Below, piece after piece: positions 44,079-54,898 of a stretch of DNA of 64,000 bases; the first letter of the stretch is position 1; each line of letters starts with the position of its first letter. Where the stretch lies: the NCBI GenBank assembly GCA_032988165.1, contig JANTQF010000137.1:1-64000 (forward strand). The letters run 5' to 3'. Under the pieces are notes generated by a model that did not search any database, was not told the DNA's origin, and worked only from the letters and a program-made list of their open reading frames with translations. This stretch comes from Emmonsiellopsis sp. PD_33 (taxonomy: Eukaryota > Ascomycota > Eurotiomycetes > Onygenales > Ajellomycetaceae). The position numbers were made by a program, and so were the translations under genes.

Positions 44079-45354
44079 ATGGGAGACCGCGTATATTCTG
44101 ATCAGAATGAAGCATATGCACTTCCCCGAGGTGGAGAGGAGAAGGAGAGGTATATTATATTATTAGTCCATAATTTATTGCGCACATACATATGCTAACC
44201 TGACATACTAGATTGCGCGCACAGCATGTAGTCTTCGTCCAGTGGACTCACGGTTTAATCCAGCCATGTGTCCCAAAGGAAAATATCAAGCGCGTGGCGG
44301 ATGTCGCGACGGGAACTGGGTAAGTAATCTGCGATGCACGCTTAGACTAGTTATACATGTCAAACCAAATGGTTTCGAATGAAATTGCAAGACTAACCCA
44401 TATGTCATTACCTATAGACTTTGGCTATTTGACACTGCGAAGGAACTCAACGACCCGTCAATCTCCTATGACGGATTCGACATATCTTCCGCGCAGTTCC
44501 CCTCGGAAACCCCCGTGGGCCTTGGAAGTTTTTCCTTTACCCAACATGATGCAACAAACCCCTTCCCGGTCGAGTTTCATTCTCAATTCGACCTGATCAA
44601 CGTCCGCTTGCTCGTTCAGGCTTTGAAGGGGGCAGACGTTCCCGCGTTTGTTGCCAATCTAGTTGAACTGCTCCGTATGTCTGTCTCGAAATTCAGCGGA
44701 AAAGGACCAACCCGTCCAAAAGATGTCTTGTGCTAACTTATGCTACTAATAATCTAGGACCTGGCGGTTATATTCAATGGGTGGATATTTGCTGGACCCA
44801 GCTCATTTGCGTTCCACCCCACAAAGATATCGATGGATTATACGATATTAGCCGCAAACATATGGACGCTCATGGGCTCTCACACACGTAATACTCCCTC
44901 CCCAATCCCATTTACATTCTTGTCCTCCTCGCATCCCCTTTTCCGCTCCATTTCCCCCTTCTCTCTTCTATTTCCCTTCCAAAAAGGAAAAATGAAGAAA
45001 AAAGGAAGAAAAAGAAAAAAGACTCGACTGACGAGACGACCTAGACTCCCCCAACTCGTCGCAAGCACCATGAAAGACGCAGGCCTTCAAGACGTAAACC
45101 TTATAAATCGGGTTCCAGCAGACGCCAAACCACCCATTACCGCCGCAGGCGCTACCAGAACCGCGCGGGCAGCTGGATTTGCAATGTTGCCAAAGGCGTT
45201 AGAGACTCAACTGCTGGCTGAGAAAAAGCCTACCGATGAGGCGTCTATTCAAAAGCGGGTTGTGGAGATTACCGAGGCGGTCGATCGGGCGATAGCGAGC
45301 GGGCATGAGATGACTGTGCCAGTTTCCGTGGTTACGGGGAGGAAAGGAGTTTGA
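44079..45354 (+). CDS. SAM-dependent class I methyltransferase, LaeA/secondary-metabolism type
   Basis: Five exons, 44079-44149, 44212-44319, 44418-44674, 44758-44887 and 45045-45354, give 291 aa with frame conserved at every junction. SAM-binding motif I VADVATGTG (residues about 52-60) is followed by DTAKEL, the acidic SAM-ribose loop region YDGFDISSAQFP, motif IV-like QFDLINVRLL, and RPGGYIQWVD, the post-motif strand typical of fungal methyltransferases of the Methyltransf_25/LaeA-like group. The C-terminal third is helical and poorly conserved. These enzymes methylate small secondary metabolites in many clusters, but no polyketide or peptide synthase is nearby, so the substrate is unknown. 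Intron 4 (44888-45044) contains a poly-purine tract and read-through would give a Lys/Arg run. Confidence 0.8.
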
Positions 45355-45860
45355 TTTTTATTGGATTGACGCGGGTTCAAACAGGATACAAAGAATTAGT
45401 GTGTTCGCTTATTCAAGACCTGGCCTGATGTAGGAAGAAGAATATAGAATAGAGCAATTTATTAAGAAATCAAAAATAACGCAAAAGCGGATCTACCCGA
45501 CCAATCGACCACAAGGCAACATGCAATATATATATAAAAGGGAACGCCCTTGAGATCATCGCCAAAAGACAAAAAAGGAAAAAAAAGAACCTCTAGCTAG
45601 CAGTCTAGTGACTGCCCTCATCTCCAAGATACCTCATCCCCCCATCCCAATCCCCATCGCCAAACACCAACCGACCCATGACATTCCGCTATCAAAACGA
45701 GCAAAAACTCAGAAACCAAACGACAAACGGAACTAGGTACCATCATATGCCAAAAAGGAAAATCCCACTCAGTAGCTGGCTATACAAACACACCATCTGT
45801 ACAACATCCCCTTCCCCCTTCCCCCACCCCACAACCAAAGCAACTTATCTAGCAGCCAGC
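45355..45860. other. Convergent intergenic region
   Basis: 506 bp between the methyltransferase and SMC2 3' ends. No gene; C-rich stretch at about 45640 and 45810-45835. Confidence 0.5.
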
Positions 45861-48800
45861 TCACTTCAAATCCGCCGGCGTCAGCGCCTGCACCACACTC
45901 GTCCCCTCGCTAAACCGAGTCCTAAAGATGCGATTCGCATTCTGGAACATGCCATCTTTCAAACTGACGACGATAAACTGCGAACCCTTGAAGCGCGTCT
46001 TGATCAGGCGGCCGATATTCTGTGTATGGGACAAATCCAAAGCGGCATCGACTTCGTCGAGGATGTACATTGGCGCTGGCTTGAATTGTAAAAGGGCCAT
46101 GATGAGGGAGAGGGCGATGAGAGATCTGTTTTTAAGACGTTACTTAATTTCGTTGCGCAGATTGATAAGAAAACCATTGGGGGAACAATTGTCGCATACC
46201 TCTGCCCACCACTCAACTCCGTCAAACTCTGCTTCCACACCTTGCCCAAAGAAACCTTCACCTCCAATCCATCCGTAATCTCCTTCCCCTCAGGCGGATC
46301 CAACTTCGCGAACGAGCCCGGAAGCAACTCGGCAAAAATCTGCCCAAAGTCTCCATTGACCTTCTCCCATGTCTTCTGCAGCGCTTCCTTCTTATACTCA
46401 TCCAGACTGATAATAGTCTCTTCGATCTTCTTCTTATCCCGAATGACAGTCTTCATCATATTCTTCAGCGCAACCTCCTTCTTCTCCACGCTGTCAATCA
46501 TGTTCATGACCTTGGGATTGATCTTCTTCTTCATGCCCTGGAAGCGCTCGGTGAGGTTACGCAGGGAGGCTTTGCATTCGGCGATGTTTTGGCCCTTGAA
46601 ATCGTAGGGCGTGTTGGGGCGGCCGAAGAGGTCTTTTTCCTCTGCAATCCACTCATGCTCACGCTCCATGCTGGCGACCAGCTGCGCAGCATTTTGCTGG
46701 TCCTTTTGGAATTTCTCGATTTGGTGGCCTAGCTTTTGCAGATCGAGTCCCTCTTCTGTAATCCGGGCAGCTTTGGAGCGAGAAGCTTCCTCCAGATCAC
46801 GGAGTTCGTCGTCAAAGCCAGTTAACTTGGCCTGCTCATCTTCTAATTGCGCCTGGGCGAGATCATGTGCTTTCTATAGTGATGTAAGTAACTGCATCAA
46901 CGGGGGCATCCCTTAAGTATTAGGTCCAGGGATCTCACCTTGCACTGTGCCTGCTCACGCTTCAATGCCTCCACTTCCTCCATCTGGGATTTCAGGGTTG
47001 AATCGACCTCAGCAAGCTGCTCCTCAGCAGCCGACAGGTCACTTCCCGCCTGTTCCGAATCAAGTCGCGAAGCTTGCAGTTCCTTCTGCAACGTCTTGAC
47101 TGAGATGGAGTTTTTGCTCAGCCCCTTCTTCAACGAATCCAAGGACGATTGCAATTCGGCAAGTTTGCTGTCTTTGTTGCTGCTGAATTCGTTCATGTCC
47201 TTTTCAATCCGCTTGATATCCTTCGTAGCTTCAGAGTGACGCTTTTTAGCGTCCTCGATGTCCTTCTTGAGTTGCTCGATATTTGCTCGCATCTCTTCCA
47301 CAGCATGGATGATCTATTCCCCTGTTAGTAAACATTAAGAAGGCCGAAAAGAGGAAAATATTAACTTACAGAAGAAGAGGAGTTCCCATTAATTTGCTCC
47401 TCGGTCAACTTAATCTCATGAGTCTTCAGATCAAACTCTTGCTTAGTAGCCCGAGCAAGATCCATCTTCTTCTTCTCCTTCGCCATGGTGTCCTGTAACA
47501 CTCTCAGAGCACGTTCGTTCCGCGAGAGCTCGCCCATTATCTCATTGAGCTGCTGCAAAATGACCAGGACGCCACTTGAATTTGGCGAGCTTCCTCCCGA
47601 CAACGTTCCCGAAGGATCATACACGTCTCCTTCAAGGGTAACACTCTTCAGGCGCACCGAAGGATCGAAGGTGACTCTCTTTGCAGTATCGGCATCGTTG
47701 CAGACCAAGGTAGTTCCGAAAACATACTGCATCGCAGAAGCAACCTCCTCATCGTATCCGATCAACGAGAGGGCAAGGTCGACCTTCCCCGGGGCGATAT
47801 TTTTGGCAGCGCCAATTTTCTCAGCTGAAGCCCTGAAGGACGCGATCTTGTTCAAAGGAATGATAGTGACGCGCTTCCGCAGCCTGCCATTTTGGAGTAG
47901 GGCAGTGCCCGTCTCAGCAGTGTCGACGACCACGTTATAAAGACGGCCACCGGCACAAATTTCCAGTGCAGTCCCTGCCTGAGTCTTATCCTTGTCCAAA
48001 GTAAAAAGTTGAGCAACCAACCCTTTAACCTTCGACCTGTCAAAGTTCGCGTAAGGATCGGAGTAATTAAAGTCGATATTGGCTACCTTTCTTCTCATGG
48101 AATCAGCCTGGCCTCGCAGCTCTCGAATGCTCTTTTGCAATCTAGATTCTTCCTGGTACATCTGTTCTTCCTTTCCTGGCTCAAAACCCTGCTTGGTCAA
48201 GTCGGCCTCGAGTTTCTTTGCTTGCTTTCGCAGACCCTCGAGGTCCCTGAGGAGATTAGAGTTTTGTTCTTTCGCTTTCTTCGCCCGGGGTTCTTCCTCC
48301 TTGATACGCTTCTCGAAATGGGAGATCTTAAGTTTGGCCTGTTCCTGTTCCGTGGCGGTAGCACTGACGCGGTTTCGTGCATCCTGGAGCTGACCCTGGT
48401 AGCCGTTTTCTTGACCTTCCTTTGAAGCAACACCAGTCTGCAATGTCTGGAGAAGTTCCTCCTTCTGTTCAACCTCTGCCGTCTGAGTGTCAAGCTCAGC
48501 TTTCGCGGCGTCATACTTAGCCTGTAATTTGTCGTATATCTTTTTCTTCTCCTTCAACAGATTATGCATTTCGGCCACGGTCTTTTGGACGGTTTCTCGC
48601 TTTTTCGATTCTTCCGCCACGCTCGAGCTCTTCAGATCGAACAGTGTAGCCAATCGTACGATTTCGTGAGAATGCGTCTTAACCTGGTCTTCCAGGGCCT
48701 GAAATTTGCCGCCCTTTCTCAACTCCTTCTCGCGAATGGCCTTGACTCTCTTCACATCCTCCTCGAGATGGGCAATTTCCCCCTTCAGCTTCGCAATACT

Positions 48801-49798
48801 ATTCTCCAAATCCGTAACCTTCCTCTTCTTATTATCGAACTCCTCCCCAGCTAGCCGGAGGCGCTCCCCATTCTTCAAATAATCATGAGCAACGACCAGC
48901 CTCGTAAGCCGCTCGAGATCACTCTGCGTCTGCTGAAAGTCCAAAAACGCCCTCTTCTCACCCCGCAGCTTCTCAAGCTTCGGCTCAATCTCCTCCTTAA
49001 GCAACCCTTCAATCTCCAAAACCTTCATCTCCTTCTTCGCCATCGTCTTCCCCGCCTTCTCCTTGCGATCCTCAAACATCCTCGTCCCCGCCGCCTCCTC
49101 AATCATCGACAAAATCTCCACCGCCTTCATATTCAACACCTTCGTAATCCGCCCCTGCATAATCAAGAAATTCGGATTATTGATATTCAACTGCACGCTC
49201 TGGAACAGATTCTGCACCGTCTGCTGCTGGGCACGGTGGCCGTTGATCAGGTACTTGCTCGTGCCGCCCAGCACAATCTGTCTCGTGACGGAGATGCTCG
49301 CGTACTCCTCGAAGCCGATGGGCGATTTGGACTTGTCGCGATTGTCGAAGACGATGGTGACGCTGGCTTTGGTCACGCCGGCCTGGCCGCGCTTGTAGAT
49401 GAGGTCTTGCAGGTTTTGCGCGCGCACTGTGCTCATGTTTGTGATTCCGAGGACGAAGCAGATGCTGTCGAGGATGTTGGATTTGCCGGAGCCGTTTAGG
49501 CCGGTGATCGAGTTGAACGATTCGTCCCTATTTTTCATTCAATTTGGCAGAAATGATTAGCCTTCTGGATCGTCCCGTATATCCTCCATATCGCAAACTC
49601 CTTAATCGCACGCGCATCCCAGCATCACCCAAAAGCAAAACATCACATACCATCCTGATATCACAGTGCGCACGGCATATGATTTAAACCCCTAAACCCC
49701 AAAAAGGCACACGTATCAGCAAAAGACACGTTCTTCCCTTCCTCCCTCGATTCCTCCCAGCGCGTGCTCACATCAATAATAACCTCCACAACCCGCAT
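45861..49798 (-). CDS. SMC2: Condensin core ATPase subunit SMC2
   Basis: Six exons on the minus strand: 49772-49798, 49651-49691, 47370-49527, 46939-47313, 46200-46873 and 45861-46125. They sum to 1,179 aa, the size expected for a fungal SMC2. The first two exons are only 27 and 41 nt and encode MRVVEVIID and GFKSYAVRTVISG. Walker A is GLNGSGKS (residues 32-39); QNLQDLIYKRGQAGV and the coiled coil follow; the hinge lies at about 510-650 (VKGLVAQLFTLDKD...CAGGRLYNVVVD); a second coiled coil leads to the ABC signature LSGGQR (about 1087-1091, split by the last intron) and Walker B YILDEVDAALD. SMC2 pairs with SMC4 in condensin for mitotic chromosome compaction. All ATPase motifs are intact. Confidence 0.96.
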
Positions 49799-50655
49799 GG
49801 CTGTTTATATATTCTTTTCGCGGCGCAAAAAACGCCGCTTTCGTGGGGTAAACGTAAACAAATCGAGATATTCCTAGCCCAGTTCCAGTTTGCCTGTCCT
49901 CCCAAACAAAACGTCGAATGCGCGCGCAGAAACAAATTAGGAGTCGTAAAAAAACCGGCTGATACTGGAATGTTCGAAATGGTTAGATTTTGGTCGTTTT
50001 GGTCGTTTGTGGTCGTCGTTCTTGAGGTGTCGTCTTTGAATCGCGAGATCTGTTTTTGGTTTGTTTTTCTGCCCGCTTGCGGCTCTGGTTGTCGAGGGGA
50101 ACTAAGGGCTTGGCGTGTTTGTGTTTTGCTACTTTAGGGCTAGTGCGTATTCTTATAGTCACGTGGACGACTTTGATATGATTAGTCATCTTTGACATTT
50201 TCGTGAGTTGGACGGGGCCATTGAAAACGAAGTGAAGATGAACTTAGCAGGGTCCCCGGAAATAAGGTCGGGATCTGAGAACCCTTGGTTCTCCTTGTTT
50301 TAAAAGAAACATATAGTAGGGATAGACTTAAGGTCCAAGAAATGCTCCTCTGCCGCTGTAGCTACCAAGTCTACAGTAGTATTCCCCTCGAACCGCCAAC
50401 GCAACATATCAACTTGGATAGTATCAACCTATCGACAAATCGCATAGCATTAACTATATTAAAAACGAATGGCTAACTACATATCAAATCAAATTCAAGA
50501 AAAAGAAAAGGAAAGACAGAAAGGTGGAATCTTAATATCTGCAGATGCATTATTCCGGCACCAGGTGCCATCCCATGGATCGTTCCCTAAGAACATACCT
50601 TCAATCCACATCAACAATTGAAATCGTTGCTTTTATGCTACGTTCTAGTATTTAT
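49799..50655. other. Intergenic region upstream of SMC2
   Basis: About 860 bp containing the SMC2 promoter and the GDI1 3' UTR. A short array of TGGTCGTTT-type units lies at about 49988-50020. No gene supported. Confidence 0.5.
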
Positions 50656-52508
50656 TTACTCCTGCTCTCCAACGAGGTTAGTGCCCTCGCGCAGGCCCTC
50701 GACGACCAGCTCGTGGCCCTCAGCCCTTCTATAGATGTCTCGTACGTCATCTGTTCGTAGCCGTGTTAGTTCATCTACGTGTGGCATAACAATTGACTCA
50801 ACAAGAAGACCGAGTGCTTACCGGTAGTGGTCTCGAAATGGCTAGTGGCGTCGTAGCTCTTGGAGATGAAGATGTTGTCATTGGCGCCGCTCTCCAGGGG
50901 CTCGTACAATGGGATGGGGGGACCCATGAACTTCTCTTCGATCTTGCCGAGGCGCTCGAAACCAGGTTCCAGCTCAAGGTGATGGTTGGCTTCGTTCTCG
51001 GCAATGGTCGAAACGATCGCGATGTAGTAGCCCTTAGGGCAGACGTTGTGGGCGGAGGAGACCATGGCGATGTAGATATCTTTGGAACAAAATTAGCAAT
51101 CGATAGGTTTCCTAAAAAGGGGGAAACACTACAATACATACCGTGCTTACGTCCAACTTGGGACTGAGGAATGATCAACTGCAGGGAATCGTTCGAATCG
51201 GTTTTGTCAATGGGGTGGGTCAGAATGCAAATGGCCTTGAGCAGGTATCCGGTAACCCGGACCTTTCCAGGGAAGTAAGTTGGGTCACCGATAATCTTCT
51301 TCGTCTTGGTCTGGAAGGAGAAGCCATCTCCCGGTTCGCCTCTCTCCTTCATGGTGGCCTTGATACCGGATACCTTCTCACCCTCGTACAAAACCTCATC
51401 GATGTTGGTGTTGAGCATATAAGTTCCTCCGTAAATAGCGGAAAGACGAGCGAAACCCTGAGGCAGTTCACCAAGGCCGAAAAGTGGGTAGATATAAGGG
51501 GATTTGCCATAGCGGGCCATCGAGTTGACGTAGAGGCGAATCCGGTCGATGGTCTCCTTGGCCTTGCCGGCCTCCGTGATATAATCATCGGACTGGTAAA
51601 GGGCCATAGAGTGTCCAATGAAGTCCTTAGTGGTGGGTTCCAGCCCGAACTTGTCGTAGACGTCTTTCATAGTGCAAGTGGACAAATTCAAGCCTAGCAG
51701 CTTCGTTAGCGCCCGCATCCAACCAGCATCTCTCGGGGCTAGTCTATCGAACCTTGATGGGTGCTAGGGTTATTCTCATCAAACTCCCCAACCCACTCCA
51801 AGAACTTCTTCGCCCGGCGCTTTTCAAACAAGCCCATCAGGGAGGACCGGAGTGCCTCCCCGGCGTCGGACGGCACCTTGGCAACAGTGGCCTTGGCCCC
51901 ACTTCCCTGCTGCACGTAGCTACCCGCGATCTGTCGGAACTCGAGGTATCTGGTGACATCAGTCGAGACGAGGATGTTGGTGAGCTCTCCGTTGGACATG
52001 AGTAGCTTGGGGACCAGGTCAACGTTCCAGTCATTGGCGCGGCCATATTTCTTCCACGGTTCCTCACCGGGCTTCACGTTCCCGAACTTTTTGAAGAGCT
52101 ATGCGATTGTCAGCGATTGGGTTCGAGCAGTGGGGTGGTTGGAAGCGCGGACCGTCTCGATATTGACGGAAGCTGATTCGCTATTCAGGCAGTTAGCATC
52201 GTAGAACACATATCAATAGGGCAGCAGGGATTCCGCCAACTCACCCGCCATAGTGATCATTACGATCGATGTGCAGGACCTTCTGTCCCTTGACACTCAA
52301 TACACTATCCAAGAAACCAGTCAGACCAGGTAAAACCATAGAGCAACTTGTGGACAGCGTATTTACCCGGATAGAACACATTCCGTCAAGCCTGGAGGGT
52401 GAAAGTCGGTCAGCGGAAGCCAAAACACGCAAGCCAGATGTAGCGGTGGGGTAAGGCCATACCAGTGCCCAGCACAACGACATCGTATTCTGGGGCGATA
52501 TCTTCCAT
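50656..52508 (-). CDS. GDI1: Rab GDP-dissociation inhibitor
   Basis: Eight exons on the minus strand: 52463-52508, 52367-52391, 52245-52304, 52153-52180, 51753-52098, 51142-51693, 50822-51079 and 50656-50750; 469 aa, as in other fungal GDIs. GDI extracts prenylated, GDP-bound Rab GTPases such as Sec4 and Ypt1 from membranes and recycles them. Family sequence is clear from end to end: YDVVVLGTGLTECVLSG (dinucleotide-like fold), GQKVLHIDRNDHYGG, WNVDLVPKLLMSNGELTNILVSTDVTRYLEF (Rab-binding platform), MGLFEKRRAKKFL, YVNSMARYGKSPYIYPLFGLGELPQGFARLSAIYGGTYMLN, and the C-terminal DIYRRAEGHELVVEGLREG. Exons 2 and 4 are microexons of 25 and 28 nt. The donor after exon 4 is the unusual GTCCGC. Confidence 0.96.
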
Positions 52509-53126
52509 GATTGCTAGGAGAGGAGTGACCGAAAAATAAAACAGAAACCCCACGGGAGCGGGATAACAAGGACAGAGCTGGTGGTGGGTGGTGGTGGATG
52601 GGAGAGAAATGAAGCTCGGGGCTATGGGCGAGGGAGGTGGTTGACTTCCCCGCAGAGACGCTAGTGGGCCAACCACGGGCGGTATGCTGGCGCTGCAAAC
52701 TGTATCTTGGGCCAGGCAAAACAACAACAAAAACACACATCATTATGCAGATTGATGATACGGATGCTTAAGAGCTGGCATTAGAATATGTGTACCTAGT
52801 AATTCAATTATGTGAATGCCACTTGCTGTGTGGGCCATGGCCTGGCAACCTGGCCGCGTTTGCCTGTCCTCCAGATATCAAAACTTCGGCATACCAAACT
52901 ACGAGGGTTGGGGGAATGCGAGGCAGAAGACCGTGTGGAAAATAATGCATTAAATGCTATACAGGCCATCTCAGGCAAACATAATGATACAGTGGTTGAT
53001 ATGGTCATCTACCGTAATCCTACAGGATGGTGATATAGTACAGAAATGTGGCAAACAGCCAGTTCATGCAGTGGCCGGAGCCTTCCTCGGGTCAACAGCG
53101 TCACTCGATTGCGGGTCTGATCGTTC
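52509..53126. other. Intergenic region between GDI1 promoter and the uL29m gene end
   Basis: 618 bp. The first 200 bp upstream of GDI1 contain (CCACCA)-like repeats at about 52580-52600. No gene seen. Confidence 0.5.
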
Positions 53127-54182
53127 TTACGACGAGCGTGCAGACTCGTTAATGTGAACCGTATCCTCCTCGAGTGTGGAGTCCATAACTGACTCCAGGA
53201 CTGGCATTTCATCATTTTCATAAAGCTGTCTTGCCTCCGTCCAGGCATGCCACCGCTCACGAAGAACGTGCTTTATGGCACTTTGGGTACCCTTGACCTA
53301 ATGGCGAATTGATAGTGTTAGTCCACCAGGCTTTTCCGAGGACACAAAGGAAACTAAGAAGAGAGAAATAGAAAATCATTGCCAATTGCATCATGCAAAT
53401 TGAGCGAAGAAATTAAAAAGTTCAGAAATTTTCGTAAAAGCGATATCATAACCAGTAGGATTAAGCGGCCCAAAGGCGTCATATCGGCGAGTGAAAAAAG
53501 TCTCATCATAGAAATCCAAAGTGTCCTCAAACACGAAAGAAAAGAAAATCTCAAAAAGGGAAAGGAACATACTGTCTTCATCCGATTCTCTGATTCATAG
53601 TCGCCATAACCAGCGGACAACCGTGCTCTTTCATAGGCGGCAGTTGCTATTCGGTTGCGTTCTTTGGCACAGAGCCAGAAAAGGCGGTGAAGGTCTTCCC
53701 ACGACTTGTTTCGCAATTCTTGGATGGTCCACGACCGTCCTAGACACCACATGTTAGCACGTCGTGTTTGATAGAGTATTGGTGATGACTGGGTGAAACA
53801 TACCGTGGGCGTAATCCTCTTCTGGGGTGGGAATGGCCTTGCGGTCTGGGTAAAAGAAGCCCCATAGGCCATGATCGGGGTTGAGAGGGCGTTGCTCCTG
53901 TTCCGCAGGAAGAACAGGGCGTGGGAGAGGATTCTTTTCCAGATATTTGGAGATTGACAGACGCGTCCTAGGACCGGTTCTGTGAATGGCAGAAACGCCT
54001 CGTTGTTTACTGAGGTCACGTTTCTTCGCAGCAACAGCGTGGGTGGTTGAGAATTTGGAGAATTGGAAGGAAGAACGGATCAGGGGGAATTGGAGGGCGG
54101 GAGCAAGGAAAAGAGGAGGCAATTCGGCCAGCGAATGGCCGCCATGCTGGCTGAGAAGACTGGTGATGGAGCGTGGAGACAT
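53127..54182 (-). CDS. MRPL4: Mitochondrial large-subunit ribosomal protein uL29m (MRPL4)
   Basis: Three exons on the minus strand, 53804-54182, 53573-53739 and 53127-53297, give 238 aa. ATG 54182 is used because the frame extends upstream only from a TTG. The N-terminal 60 residues are basic and hydroxylated with few acidic residues, as expected of a mitochondrial presequence. The conserved core includes HGLWGFFYPDRKAIPTPEEDYAHG, GRSWTIQELRNKSWEDLHRLFWLCAKERNRIATAAYERARL and the C-terminal KHVLRERWHAWTEARQLYE, all typical of the MRP-L47/MRPL4 family. The protein sits near the exit tunnel of the mitoribosome. It is divergent from NOT2. Confidence 0.92.
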
Positions 54183-54898
54183 TGTTGTGAGGTGGGTGAG
54201 CTGTTGACGGGGAAGAGAGGACAACGAATTTTTCGCAGACGGCTGAGTACCTGGCCGCCAAGCCTGTAAGCGAGGTCACGTGGGTCGGGGGCTCCCGCTT
54301 GGCCTTGGCAGGAAAGTCCGGCTTGGCCATGGCAGACATGCGGTGGAGGCCTCGGCAGCAGTGGGAGCCGTCCGTCTCTGTTCAGCGCGAGTGGCGACGG
54401 GTCAAGGATGGCAATGTCCTATCCTATTTGCGGGCGGCCTCTTTGTTGTGCCAGTACTGAAAATATCTACCATGGTGAAATAGAGAGCGTGTCAAGCAGC
54501 TTTGGAGCCATACTATCGGCATCAATCGTCCTCAACAATAGGCAGAGTCTTGAATTCAGGCCCCTCACACATAGCAGCGCAGTATCCATAACGGCATCCA
54601 GCACTAATAAGCAAACAGAGTCGCTGCAGTTGGCGCAGACAGCAGGAGCAACATCTAGAGATGGTCCGTGCTGAATTGGCTTACTAACCGCGCGTCTATC
54701 GCCTAGCTAGCCGCCGCCAACCGCATCCAGCAACATCCAGATCTGGTGCACTTGGCTCCGGCTCGATGGCTTTTGACCCTGTGCTTTCGATCTCAACGCC
54801 CAACCTCTCTCTCGCCAATTGACACCGCTATTCCTTCTACGCACCATAGTCCGCTCTCCTAAATCTCCGTTTAAGCCTCTCCAAAGCTGCTTTCCACC
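54183..54898. promoter_or_regulatory. Divergent promoter between MRPL4 and NOT2
   Basis: About 0.7 kb between outward-facing starts; a pyrimidine-rich leader precedes NOT2 (54770-54898). No ORF of note. Confidence 0.5.

Noticed and set aside
48885..49499. 204-codon plus-strand frame
   Set aside because: Antisense of the SMC2 N-terminal coiled coil; Leu/Arg/His-rich composition without motif.
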